Notes under the pieces: model-generated
The model's input: the letters and a program-made list of their open reading frames with translations, nothing else
The model's database searches: none
Told to the model about the DNA's origin: nothing
Part shown: positions 23,103 through 33,600 of the stretch, piece after piece
Position numbering within the stretch: position 1 is the first letter of the stretch
How the letters are laid out: every line of letters starts with the position of its first letter
Assembly: GCA_029210585.1 (NCBI GenBank)
Contig: JARGFP010000031.1
Span: 1-42,727, forward strand
DNA: 42,727 nt
Direction of reading: 5' to 3'
Source: Bacteroidales bacterium
GTDB lineage: Bacteria; Bacteroidota; Bacteroidia; Bacteroidales; GCA-2748055
Program-made: the position numbers and the translations under genes

Positions 23103-26100
23103 TCAGAAATTCAGGTTCAGACCTGCCAGGTAGGTTTTGGAATTCGGATACGTCCCCCAGTCGATGCCTACGGCCCTGTCCCCTTCTCCTGCAGCGTTTT
23201 CACTGGTTTGCATTTCAGGATCCAGGCCGGAAAATTTGGTGTAGGTGAACAAATTCTGTGCGCTTACATAAATGCGCAACCGCTGGATGCCTATTTTTTC
23301 GCTCAGGCCTATAGGAAGGGTGTAGCCGAGTTGCAGGTTCTTAAGTCTTACATAAGAGCCGTCTTCGATAAACCGGGTCGAAGGCCGGTTATTGTTCGTG
23401 GCTCCTCCCCATGCGGCACGTGGAAATTCATTGCCCGGATTTTCAGGTGTCCAGCGGTTATCATAAAAACGTTGTGTCACAGGAAATGCCCTGTAGAATC
23501 CTTCAATGTCCTTATTGATTTGCATATAGACCTTGTTCCCGTATACCCCCTGGATGAAAGCTGAGAAGTCGAAGTTCCGGTATTCGAGATTGACTGTGAA
23601 CCCGTAAGTAAAATCCGGGATGGCACTTCCTGCATACACCCTGTCATAAGCGTCAATTGTACCATCGGGGACGCCATCAGGACCACTGATATCTTCATAT
23701 TTCACATCGCCCGGTTTGATATTCGGACCCTGGTATGCATGTGTAAGTATCTCGGTGGGCGTCTGGAAGATGCCTTCCATCTGGTAGACATAAAAAGTTC
23801 CAATGGGCTGGCCGACACCTGTTACGGTAACGAATGTATTGTTATCCACTTCGCCGCCGATAATCGGTTTTGCATCTTCACCACTGAGAGAGAGCACTTC
23901 GTTTCTGACTTTGGCAAAGTTCCCGTATACCTCATAGCTGAAGTTTTCTGAACGGTTCTGGTAGCCAAGTTCCAGCTCAAACCCCTTGTTTTCGACACTC
24001 CCTGCATTTACCCAGGGATAGGATGCCGAGCCGCCGATTGCGGGAGCCGGGTATGGAATGAGCATGTCGCTGGTTACTTTATAGAAATAGTCAGCATTGA
24101 AAATCAATTTGTTCTTGAACATTCTTAAGTCAAGGCCGACATCGAACTGATCCGTTGTTTCCCATTTCACCTCGTCGTTGCCCTGTGCACTGATGGTATA
24201 CCCGTTTTCCAGGCGTTGCGCCTGACCGCCGAATGGATAATCGTACCCACCGCTAATGATCGTTGCCCATGGATAATCGCCAATCTCCTGGTTCCCCAGC
24301 TTACCGTAGGAAGTTCTTATCTTCAGCATGCCGATATTGGCTTTTTTGACAAAACCGGCCATAAAGGCCTCTTTTTCCAATCGCCAGGCTGCGGATCCTG
24401 AATAGAAGATGCCATAGCGGTTTTGTGGCGAGAATCTCGATGAGCCATCCCGGCGTATCGTTAAGGTGGTAAGAATTTTATTGTTGAAAATGTATTCCAG
24501 GTTCGCAAAATAGGAGTTCAGCACCCATCCCCATTCACTTCCAAAGCTTCTCTCCTCTCCAATTCCTGCATCCAGGTAACGGAAGTTTGCAGATTGCTGG
24601 GGATAGTTTTGCCTGCTTCCTCCATGGTTTGTTGTCGTGTTTTTGATGATTTCGGAGCCCACCAGGAGACGCATGTAATGGAGGTCATTAAAGGTATGGT
24701 CGTACTCCAGCACATTGTTCGCAGTGAAAGCTGTGTTTATCGCGGTTGAATTGACCGCGCTGCCAGGCGCATCGATCCCCCTGTCGCCCCATTCTTCGTA
24801 GAATGTTTTATTGTCGTAAATGTTCAGGTTGAGCCCGGTATTGGATCTGAAAACAAGATTATCCACAATATCGATTTCCAGCAGCGCATTGTTAAGTGAA
24901 TTATACGTGCGGGCCTTGTCATCGAAATGATTTGCCAGTCCGACAGGGTTGTATCCGTCGCCCAGGAACTTTGGATTCGGAGGCAGATCAACGTAATCGC
25001 CATTGTCTTTATAGATCGATACACCGGGCGTCCTGAAAAATGCATAGCGAACCACGCTTCCTTTATCGCTGGAGGCCCCGTCGCCCGAATTTGAAATGAT
25101 GTTCCTGAGGGATTGTGCAAAGTTGGTGTTGACATTGATCCGCACCCTGTCACTTATTTGGGTATTTACATTTGCCTTAAAGGAATACCGCTTGTAGAAA
25201 GAGTTCAGGATGATGCCCTCCTGGTTGAAATAATCCCCGGAGACCAGGTATTGTGATTTCTCACTGCCACCGGAGATGCTCAGCTGGTGACTCTGAATCG
25301 GGGCGATCTGGAAAATGGATTCCAGGTGGTTGACATCGTCGAAAGTTGCAGCGATTTCAGGAGTAATTACATCCCTGGAATCTGCGATGGCAGCTTCGTT
25401 GTAGATCGCTATGTAGTCAGCCGTATTTACCATGGGCGTGAGTCTGCCGTGCTGTTGCAGTCCATAGTACCCATTGTAGTTGACTGTTTGCTTTCCTGCC
25501 GTCCCTTTTTTGGTGGTAATCACGACGACGCCATTTGCCGAACGGGAGCCATAGATTGCCGCAGATGAAGCATCTTTCAGAATCGCGATGGATGCTATAT
25601 CGGCAGGAGAAATAATATTCAGGGCGCCTTTGGTAGGTATGCCGTCGATCACATAAAGCGGATCATTGTTCCCGATCGTACCTACCCCCCTGATCCTGAT
25701 GGATACATCATCTCCCGGTGCTCCCGTGGCCTGGTTCACTCTCACGCCGGATATTTTACCGGCCAGGGCACGGTCGATCCCCACAACAGGCAATTTTGAC
25801 AATTCTGCAGCTTCAACAGTCGATATGGCACCCGTGATATTGCTTTTCCTGACAGAAGAGTACCCCGTTACAACGACCTCCTCGAGTTGTTTCAGGTCCT
25901 CGGTCATCTGAATGTCAAAATAGGTTGTGGTTCCCACCGGGACCTCCAGTTTCTGATAGCCAATGGAAGATAAAGCAAGGACAGGGGATTGGATTCCCTC
26001 TGGGATGGTTAGCGTGAATTCGCCGGTAAAGGAAGTGATGGTGCCCTGCGAGGTTCCTTTGATCATTATAGTGACACCAATCAGTTCTTCACCAGTCTGA

Positions 26101-26204
26101 TCTGTAACCTTTCCCGCGATTTCCTGGCCCTGGGCCATGCTATTCGCAGGGAAGATTATGAACCCCAGGAAAAGGATGAATACACATTTGCTGCTCAGAT
26201 TCAT
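23103..26204 (-). CDS. SusC/RagA-type TonB-dependent outer-membrane transporter
   Basis: A 1033-residue protein: signal peptide (1-24), carboxypeptidase-D-like domain (about 25-110, ITSFTGEFTLTIPEG), TonB-box-like VVTGY, plug domain with LYVIDGIPTKG and DASSAAIYGSRSANGVVVIT, then a long beta-barrel ending GLNLNF with terminal Phe. It imports oligosaccharides with the SusD partner. The length is at the usual size of the family. It is downstream of the putative glycosidase lipoprotein by 48 bases. Confidence 0.96.
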   Translation of the reverse strand: MNLSSKCVFILFLGFIIFPANSMAQGQEIAGKVTDQTGEELIGVTIMIKGTSQGTITSFTGEFTLTIPEGIQSPVLALSSIGYQKLEVPVGTTTYFDIQMTEDLKQLEEVVVTGYSSVRKSNITGAISTVEAAELSKLPVVGIDRALAGKISGVRVNQATGAPGDDVSIRIRGVGTIGNNDPLYVIDGIPTKGALNIISPADIASIAILKDASSAAIYGSRSANGVVVITTKKGTAGKQTVNYNGYYGLQQHGRLTPMVNTADYIAIYNEAAIADSRDVITPEIAATFDDVNHLESIFQIAPIQSHQLSISGGSEKSQYLVSGDYFNQEGIILNSFYKRYSFKANVNTQISDRVRINVNTNFAQSLRNIISNSGDGASSDKGSVVRYAFFRTPGVSIYKDNGDYVDLPPNPKFLGDGYNPVGLANHFDDKARTYNSLNNALLEIDIVDNLVFRSNTGLNLNIYDNKTFYEEWGDRGIDAPGSAVNSTAINTAFTANNVLEYDHTFNDLHYMRLLVGSEIIKNTTTNHGGSRQNYPQQSANFRYLDAGIGEERSFGSEWGWVLNSYFANLEYIFNNKILTTLTIRRDGSSRFSPQNRYGIFYSGSAAWRLEKEAFMAGFVKKANIGMLKIRTSYGKLGNQEIGDYPWATIISGGYDYPFGGQAQRLENGYTISAQGNDEVKWETTDQFDVGLDLRMFKNKLIFNADYFYKVTSDMLIPYPAPAIGGSASYPWVNAGSVENKGFELELGYQNRSENFSYEVYGNFAKVRNEVLSLSGEDAKPIIGGEVDNNTFVTVTGVGQPIGTFYVYQMEGIFQTPTEILTHAYQGPNIKPGDVKYEDISGPDGVPDGTIDAYDRVYAGSAIPDFTYGFTVNLEYRNFDFSAFIQGVYGNKVYMQINKDIEGFYRAFPVTQRFYDNRWTPENPGNEFPRAAWGGATNNNRPSTRFIEDGSYVRLKNLQLGYTLPIGLSEKIGIQRLRIYVSAQNLFTYTKFSGLDPEMQTSENAAGEGDRAVGIDWGTYPNSKTYLAGLNLNF

Positions 26205-26252
26205 TAGATGGATGTTTTAGATGTTATCATAACACGTTGTTTACGTTTGCCT

Positions 26253-27971
26253 TTATTGATAAGAGATGATGACATTGTTGACCAGGCGTCTGGTTCCCTC
26301 TTTTACAATTTCACTGTCAGACGGTATCACTACAATCAGCATGCACCGGTTTGCCGGAAGGGTGAATTCAAGTTTGCCGGGCATTACCGCTGAGACGATC
26401 TCATGGGTAAGCGCATCATAGAGTTCGACATTTTCCTTTCCATTGTAATATTCAATCCGCTTATCTTCATCATAGGGATTGTAATAGAGGTAGGTTGGAA
26501 AGGCAGGATTCCTGTAGAAATCCGTTGCAAGGCAATTCAGCTGCAGGATCTTCTCAACATTGGTTTCCCTGATGATGGATCCGAAAATCCCGACATGTGC
26601 CGAACCATAGATACTGAACATGGATATCGCAGGCTGTCCGATCACCCAGTTCGGACCATCACCCAGTGCCACAGGTGAAATCCCTTCCAGGTCTTCCCTG
26701 CCATAGGCATCGGTTTTCTTCAGTCCCTCGTATGCAATTACATTGCGGGTGATGGCTTTCCGGTCGGGGAGCCACTGGTTCCTGTCAGGGATTTCATAGG
26801 GATAATAGAGCCGTGCAGCATTGGCTGCATTCAGCATCCATTTGCCAATTGCATCAGCAAACTGGGGTGCATACCGAACCATAGGCACCAGGGGCCATGC
26901 CATATCAAAAGTATTCATCAAAAAACCGTAGCCTCCCTCCTGGAGAATGTTCCCCTGGATGCCACTGACGTCATAACCGCCCCAGTGGTCGTTGATAATT
27001 CCCCAGCCGGTTCGCCCGTCTTGGTTCGTGCAGCCATCAAACGTCCAGTTCAGGATGGTGGCAACATCATAGCTCGTTCCCTGTTCAGCATTCAGCCTCG
27101 CTGCCGTATAGGCCCCGAAGGGCATGAGCACTTCGTAGAAACGGCTTTCAGACTGACTGTAGAGGGCGTCGAGTGCAGACCTGGCTCCCCTGAGATACCT
27201 GTCATCCCCGAACTCCTGGTAGGCAGAATAGAGTACCCAGGCATGGCCTGCCGCAGCATCCTGCTGGTAGGTGATATTGTTCCTTTTCCCCTCCATCAGG
27301 GAGTAGTCGAAATAGGAGTAATCGTAGTTCCCATCCAGCGTGGAATCCGCCAGGTAAAACTGATCGGCAATCACCCGCTGGATGCTGTCTGCACGCTCTA
27401 CTTCCGGGTAGAGGTCAGAAACAGCAAAATACAATACGTTGGGAAAGACATCGTACCACCAGTCACGTCCGTATCCCCCGCCAAGCAATGCTACTTCGGC
27501 CGATGTATTGTTCATCATGATGTTCCATCCATTGTCGCGGTTGAAATAATTCTGAACCATTTTCACATAGTTATACCCTTGCTGGTTTGTTTTATCGATC
27601 CCCATCAGGCCGGAGCTTAGCAACGCACCGAGTGAATTGATGGCTTCATGAAATTCACCGTTGTTATTCTCCGGACCCTGGCGGATGTCCCCGATGACCG
27701 TGAATATCCCAAAGGTGGTTTGCGGGAAATTCCTTCCTGAACTGTCAAGCCATATAAATGAATCTCCCTGGTCCCCGGGTTGGTGATCGAAGACTATCTT
27801 ATCGAAATTCCTGGCCTTGTCACTCCAATCAAGCAGCTTATACGGTGCCGGAATGGAGGGCATCTCACTTACCTTTTGGAGGCTGCTCTGCCGGACCTCT
27901 TTCCCATTAAAACTGCAGGATGAGACCAGGAGCGCGGCTGTTAGAATTCCTATCTGGATGATTTTTTTCAT
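26253..27971 (-). CDS. putative glycosidase lipoprotein, paralogue of 30639-33743
   Basis: A 572-residue lipoprotein (LLVSSCSF, Cys about residue 19). Conserved blocks shared with the 1034-residue protein encoded at 30639 are GIDKTNQQGYNYVKM, WWYDVFPNVLYF, WVLYSAYQEFGDDRYLRGA, TAARLNAEQGTSYD, LNWTFDG, the GWGIINDHWGGYDVSG element, GKWMLNAANAARLYYP and TYLYYNPYDED. The helical repeat layout and Trp/Tyr/Asp-rich loops suggest an (alpha/alpha)-barrel carbohydrate-active enzyme. I cannot place it in a named CAZy family. It lies between the MFS transporter (10-base gap) and SusC, so it acts on the PUL substrate at the outer membrane or periplasm. Confidence 0.75.
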   Translation of the reverse strand: MKKIIQIGILTAALLVSSCSFNGKEVRQSSLQKVSEMPSIPAPYKLLDWSDKARNFDKIVFDHQPGDQGDSFIWLDSSGRNFPQTTFGIFTVIGDIRQGPENNNGEFHEAINSLGALLSSGLMGIDKTNQQGYNYVKMVQNYFNRDNGWNIMMNNTSAEVALLGGGYGRDWWYDVFPNVLYFAVSDLYPEVERADSIQRVIADQFYLADSTLDGNYDYSYFDYSLMEGKRNNITYQQDAAAGHAWVLYSAYQEFGDDRYLRGARSALDALYSQSESRFYEVLMPFGAYTAARLNAEQGTSYDVATILNWTFDGCTNQDGRTGWGIINDHWGGYDVSGIQGNILQEGGYGFLMNTFDMAWPLVPMVRYAPQFADAIGKWMLNAANAARLYYPYEIPDRNQWLPDRKAITRNVIAYEGLKKTDAYGREDLEGISPVALGDGPNWVIGQPAISMFSIYGSAHVGIFGSIIRETNVEKILQLNCLATDFYRNPAFPTYLYYNPYDEDKRIEYYNGKENVELYDALTHEIVSAVMPGKLEFTLPANRCMLIVVIPSDSEIVKEGTRRLVNNVIISYQ

Positions 27972-27981
27972 TATTGCCTGA

Positions 27982-29274
27982 TTAAATTTTTGTAACCTTT
28001 AACGGCATGTCGCTGTCTGCCAGCTGAAATTTAGTTGTCTTGCTGATGACCCTCCTGGCAACAGGAATGCTCAACAATTGAATGAACGCAATAATGATCA
28101 GTGAATATTTCAGCGCAAAAGATTCCGACACGTAGATAATGAGGAAAATAAAGAGCCCAAGGCCTAAAAATCTCCCGATATATAATCCAAATTCATGGTT
28201 GAAAATATATGCGAACTGGTTCCGGTGCACTTTGGCAGAAAGAACGTCGATCAGCTTCATCTGGATGGGGAAATAGGCAATATCGTGCAGCGGCTGAAAC
28301 ATGACCTTGCAGATCACAAACACGATCACCCCCGAAGCTGAAAACAGCAACCCATTGACGAGCGTACCAATAAAGAAAATGACCAGTCCGGCAGAAAAAA
28401 TATAGATCCTGTGCTGCGGCTTTGAAGTCCTGCCGAGGATATATAAGATGATGGCGGAAAGCACGCCACTCGCACTCTGGATGTTCCCAAGGGAGCCTTC
28501 ATCTCCCACCAGTCGCATGATTAATATGGCCGGTGCAGTAACGAGGTAGCCCTGTGCCAGTCCCTTCAGGGAAGAGAGGAACAACATATTGTACCATAAC
28601 CTGTCAAATTTGAAATAGATGAACCGCTTCTCTATCGGATTCTTGAATTTCTCCCTGTGAATAATGATACTTGACAGGATCGTGAGCAGAAATACTGCTA
28701 CAGTGACGATCTTATATCCATTTTCGATGTTGTCTATCCATTTCCATTTTCCTGAGCTGATCAGGAACCAGCCGATGGTGACGGGAACAACAATGGTGGT
28801 AATCGTATAGAAAAAAGTTTCAAGGCCGTAATAGTAATTGCGGTTTTCATCGTTGGTTGTGTTCAGGGCAAGGAAATCCCGGTTGGCCCAGAAAAAACCA
28901 AAGGATGATCCCATGATCAGCCCGGAGAATGCCACCCCGGCGACATCTATTTCCCCGAGTGTCATCATAAAGACCATGGAGATACCACTTAACAGCATTC
29001 CGAAGCTGTAGAGGTGGGCGATCTTGATTTTTTTCAGCAGAAAACCATTGATCAGGAAGGTGAGTGGGATCCCTGTATAGACGCAAAGCTGATAGATGGC
29101 AACCAGCCTCGGTTCGTTGGATGTACGCATAATGTAAGCACCCACAAACAGATCAATGACAGGCAATACAAATGCATAAATGATGTTGGTAATCAGCAGA
29201 ACCCTCATCCCCCTTGGCATGCTCAGGAAAAAGTCGTATTCGGTTTTTGGTTTGGTGAGGAAGTTCAGCCTCAT
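27982..29274 (-). CDS. MFS sugar transporter
   Basis: A 430-residue protein with about 12 membrane helices and cytoplasmic loops such as KKIKIAHLY and REKFKNPIEKRF. It resembles major-facilitator carriers found with GH130 enzymes; no substrate motif can be read. It is 2 bases after the GH130 gene, so the pair is translated together. Likely takes the oligosaccharide freed in the periplasm into the cytoplasm for phosphorolysis. Confidence 0.85.
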   Translation of the reverse strand: MRLNFLTKPKTEYDFFLSMPRGMRVLLITNIIYAFVLPVIDLFVGAYIMRTSNEPRLVAIYQLCVYTGIPLTFLINGFLLKKIKIAHLYSFGMLLSGISMVFMMTLGEIDVAGVAFSGLIMGSSFGFFWANRDFLALNTTNDENRNYYYGLETFFYTITTIVVPVTIGWFLISSGKWKWIDNIENGYKIVTVAVFLLTILSSIIIHREKFKNPIEKRFIYFKFDRLWYNMLFLSSLKGLAQGYLVTAPAILIMRLVGDEGSLGNIQSASGVLSAIILYILGRTSKPQHRIYIFSAGLVIFFIGTLVNGLLFSASGVIVFVICKVMFQPLHDIAYFPIQMKLIDVLSAKVHRNQFAYIFNHEFGLYIGRFLGLGLFIFLIIYVSESFALKYSLIIIAFIQLLSIPVARRVISKTTKFQLADSDMPLKVTKI

Positions 29275-29276
29275 AG

Positions 29277-30320
29277 CTATGCGTTTAGAGATGAGAGAAT
29301 GTTATCAATAGAGCATTCGGCCATACAAATGACCTCGTCGCTTGCGCCATAATAGATGGTCAGGCGGTCCCCGTCTGTCAATTGTCCGTTTGTAAATACC
29401 ACATTGCCAAAAAACCCGGTTGTTTCATACGCTGCTGTGGGTTCCATGATGGGTGCTTCACTGCGTGCCAGGACGATGGATGGATCATTGATATCAAGAA
29501 GAAGGGCGCCCAGGCAGTACCTGTTATCTTTTGTGGCCCCGTGATAAATTTCAAGCCATCCTTTACTGGTTCTGATGGGCGCTGCCCCGGCACCAATCCG
29601 GGCACTGTCCCAGGAGTCTTCCCGTGTTGTTGCCACGCACCTGTGATTTCCCCAGTGAAGCAGGTCGGGCGATTCTGAAATCCAGATGTAGTTGCCTCCC
29701 AGTTCAGGACTGCTTGGACGGTGCAGTGCGTAATAGCGGTTATTCAGTTTCTCCCCGAACAGCGCACAATCCTTGTTATGCGGGGGGAATATCATGCCCC
29801 TGCGTTCAAATTGTTTCCAGTTCTTTGTGAACATGTACCCTACGCCAACCCCTATTGCCGACACCATCGTATAGGTGAGGTGGTACCCGTCATCCATTGT
29901 TGTTACACGACAGTCTTCAATGCCATACGACTCCAGGGGGCCCTCACCAAAGATCGGGGCATATCCCGCGGGTTCACTGAAATGGATTCCGTCATCGCTG
30001 CAAACGAGCCTGAGATGCGATAGCGTTGTCAGGTACGAGACTCCCTTGTACTTTAAGATCCTGGGATCACTGTCATCAAGGTCGGGATCGTCTTTCCTGA
30101 AATCCTTAATTTCAATTTTTCCATCAGACAATACCGGAAAACGGATCTCTCCATCCCTCTGGTCGGTTACTTCCGCCACGCGCAGCAACAGCCAGGTTTT
30201 ATTTTCAAATCTGAATACGCCCGGATTCAGAAGACACACAATGTTCATTCCATCCGTGCTCGGTGAGATATCACCGGGACGCAGAATCGGGTTGTGCTTG
30301 CTCCGTGTTGCAATTTCCAT
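29277..30320 (-). CDS. GH130 family mannoside phosphorylase-like enzyme
   Basis: A 347-residue cytoplasmic protein without signal peptide. GH130 motifs: NPGVFRFENKTWLLLRV, DSDPRI, YGIEDCRVT (the E-D-x-R catalytic region), YALHRPSSP (phosphate/sugar-binding His-Arg) and GWLEIYHGA. The family phosphorolyses or hydrolyses beta-mannosides such as Man-beta-1,4-Glc, Man-beta-1,4-GlcNAc and beta-1,2-mannobiose. I prefer ATG 30320 (MEIATRSKHNPIL) because the longer frame to 30380 adds 20 residues unlike the family. First gene of the PUL operon. Confidence 0.9.
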   Translation of the reverse strand: MEIATRSKHNPILRPGDISPSTDGMNIVCLLNPGVFRFENKTWLLLRVAEVTDQRDGEIRFPVLSDGKIEIKDFRKDDPDLDDSDPRILKYKGVSYLTTLSHLRLVCSDDGIHFSEPAGYAPIFGEGPLESYGIEDCRVTTMDDGYHLTYTMVSAIGVGVGYMFTKNWKQFERRGMIFPPHNKDCALFGEKLNNRYYALHRPSSPELGGNYIWISESPDLLHWGNHRCVATTREDSWDSARIGAGAAPIRTSKGWLEIYHGATKDNRYCLGALLLDINDPSIVLARSEAPIMEPTAAYETTGFFGNVVFTNGQLTDGDRLTIYYGASDEVICMAECSIDNILSSLNA

Positions 30321-30638
30321 TTGGATCGTAGTATATTCTGTAGATGCAATTACCGACAATAACAGTGGTTTGGATTCCACCCTGTTACCAAAGTTGTCTT
30401 CCGGGTTCCCAAAATTTTACGGACCGGGTTGGCGTACAAGTGCAAACATATAATGTATATTCCTGTATTACTGATACTTATTCGCCTTACCTCTCCCGGG
30501 GACCATCCACTTTTCATGAAACAGCCATTTATGTCCCTTCCAATCAGCAGGATTTATGTTGTAAATTGCAGTGTGTATAATCTTACTGTAAATAAAACAT
30601 TTATGGTCATAGAACACGCCGTATTCAGCATATAACAG
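30321..30638. promoter_or_regulatory. divergent promoter region of the PUL
   Basis: No coding sequence fits here. It separates the minus-strand PUL operon from the plus-strand glycosidase-like and regulator genes, so it must hold both promoters and probably the binding sites of the hybrid regulator. I could not pick a convincing -7 box or direct repeat. Confidence 0.4.
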
Positions 30639-33600
30639 ATGAGACACTACTTACATGTTTTCCTGGTGATGATTTCAGCATCACTTGCAGGGCAGCAGAT
30701 CGACATTGCCAGGGTAAACCAGATGCCGGATTTTCCACAGCCCTACGAGATGAGAGACTGGGCAGATGTGGCGCGCAAATATGATTCCCTGGTCTATGAC
30801 CTGGATCTCGAAGGCACCCATCTTCCCCTGGTCGAAATTTTTGATCAACCGATTAACTATCCCGGGCACGAAGCCTTTGGCCTGCACTCCTATGTCGGGA
30901 CCCAGGCGCCACTTTCAGGAGAGGCCATCAATGTTCTCCCGTCTGTGATCGGTGCAACACTTGTGGGGATTGACAAGCGCAACCAGTTTGGCAGGAACTG
31001 GGTGCTTATGTGCGAGGAGTTTTTTAACAGGGCCTCGGGGGAGGGTATTTACCTGAATAATCCTTTCGGAGAGACCGGGAGCGACTGGTGGTACGAAACC
31101 ATGCCGAACATCTTTTTCTACCAGCTCAACAAACTGTATCCGCACACGGGCGATTTTGATTACCAGTTTGTGCAGGTTGCTGACCGGTGGTTAAGCGCCG
31201 TGATGGCAATGGGGGGCAAGGATACGCCCTGGGAGGTTCCCGAAATGAATTACCGGGCGTGGAACCTGAAACTGATGGAGCCGCTGGATGAAGGCGTGCC
31301 GGAACCCGAAGCAGCCGGGGCACTGGCATGGATCCTGTACAGCGCCTATATGGAAACGGGTGAAATGAAGTACCGTGTAGGTGCAGAATGGTGCATGGAG
31401 TTCCTGGACAACCTGGATACCAACCCCTCCTATGAACTGCAACTGGCGTATGGTGTGGTGACGGCTGCACGCATGAATGCCGAACTGGGAACGAATTACG
31501 ATATTGACAAAATGCTGAACTGGTGTTTTGATATAGGTCCTTTGCGCAATTGGGGGGCCATCATCGGAACCTGGGGAGGCCTGGATTGTTCCGGACTCAT
31601 CGGGGAACAGTCACCGGGTGGTACCGGCTATGCATTCAACATGAACGGACTGCAGCAGGCCGCAGCGCTTCTTCCGCTGGTACGATATAACGATCACTAT
31701 GCGCGCGCATTGGGGAAATGGTTGCTGAATATGGCCAACGCGTCCAGACTGTATTATTCGGACTACCTTGATGCAGCGCACCAGGACGGGGAAGACTGGA
31801 GTGCTGCGTATGACCCCGGTTCCGTGATTGGATACGAAGCATTGAAAGAGACCTATAGTGGACAATCGCCCTATGCCACAGGTGATGCGATCGGCGGCGG
31901 CTGGTCTTCCACCAACTTTGCCCTGTATGGCTCGTCGCATGCCGGAATGCTTGGCGGAATCCTGGAATTCACAGGTGTTGAAGGGATCCTCAGGGTTGAT
32001 CTCCTGAAAACAGATTTCTACAAAGAAGAGGCATTTCCCTCCTACCTGTATTATAATCCGCACAATGTTGCCCACCAGGTGGCGGTTGACCCGGGGGCAG
32101 CACCCAGCGATATCTATGAAAGCACCACCAACCAGTTCCTGGCAGTTGGTCAGTCAGGTCCATACAATCTCACCATCCCAGGCAAATCGGCCCGGGTGGT
32201 GGTGCTGGTACCATCCGGCATGACGGTTACCTCCCGGTATGGAAAAACATATGCCGGGGAGGTCGTCATCGATTTCCAGAACGGAGCGACCGTAGCCAAT
32301 GTTCCGCCGCGCATCAAATCACTTGCCACTGCAGAACCTCTGGTGGTGACAAATTCCGAAAAGATAATCTATTGCACTGCAGCAGACAGGGAGGGTGGTA
32401 GTCTGCTTTACAGCTGGCAGGGCAATGCCGGTCCGTGGACCACCAGCAGTACTTACCTGTGGAAGGCCCCGGCAGTTGAAGGGGATGCACTGGTATCCTG
32501 TTTTGTGAAGGATGAGGGTGGACTGCTGGATTCCATGCAGCTGTTGATACATGTCGTGCAACGTATCAAGGCTCCCCCGGTGATCAGCAGCCTGCTGGCA
32601 GAAAAAAGAAAAATACATCCCGGAACAGCTGTAACATTGAGATGTGAAGCCAGCGATATCAACGCAGACACCCTGAACTACCAGTGGTCGGCCAGTGGCG
32701 GAACCATCGAAGGCGCGGGCCAGGATGTTTCATGGATCGCCCCGTTGCAGGAGGGGAACTATTACATCAGATGCACGGTGACCAATTTTGATTTGCTGAC
32801 CGACAGTGATTCGCTGGAAATCATGGTACGGGATTCCACCTATGCGCAAATGGGATCGATGGTGGCCAACTTCCCCCTGGATGGCAATGCAAATGATCTC
32901 AGCAGGTACCATAACCACGGGCTGGCCAGTTATGTCGCCTGGGAAAGCGACCGGTTTGCGGAGCCGGGCAGGTCTGCAGGTTTGAATGGGGAGAATGCCG
33001 CTGTGCGGGTTGTGCACATGGAGTACCTGAATTTCACAGGAGGGATCACCGTTTCCTGCTGGATCAAATCATTGGCCAACAAAACAGCAGAGCAATTTAT
33101 CGTGTCGCACGGAAGCTGGCAGAACCGGTGGAAAATCTCACTCAGCAACAATGTGCTCCGGTTCACCATCAATGGCTCGAATGGCATTGTTGATCTTGAT
33201 GCAGGAGAAAGTCTTGAAACGGGAACATGGTACCATGTGACAGCAATCTATAACGGCATGGACATGGAACTTTATATCAACGGCCGGCTGAGCAGTTTCA
33301 AACCCTGGACAGGGACCATTAACGCAACACTGACCGATCTGACCATCGGGCAAATGATTCCCGGAAATACATCGTACAATTTCAAGGGGAACCTGGATGA
33401 CCTCAAAATATATGATTACGGCATCAATGACCAGGTCGTGCAACAATTATACACCGGTACAAAAGCAACAGACAGGTATGCTGAAGATTTCGCCAGATTT
33501 ACCGTTTACCCGAATCCTGCCCGTGAGCATATTACCATTGCTTTTAACGATAAAGATGTTTCGGTGGGGAGCATATGTATAAGCGGTATACATGGTGAAT

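Noticed and set aside
26985-27620. A 211-codon plus-strand frame
   Set aside because: Antisense shadow of the conserved glycosidase-like gene, with no family-like features.
30321-30380. N-terminal extension of the GH130 enzyme
   Set aside because: The 20 extra residues do not resemble the family start and would leave an unusually long leader; ATG 30320 gives a usual N-terminus.
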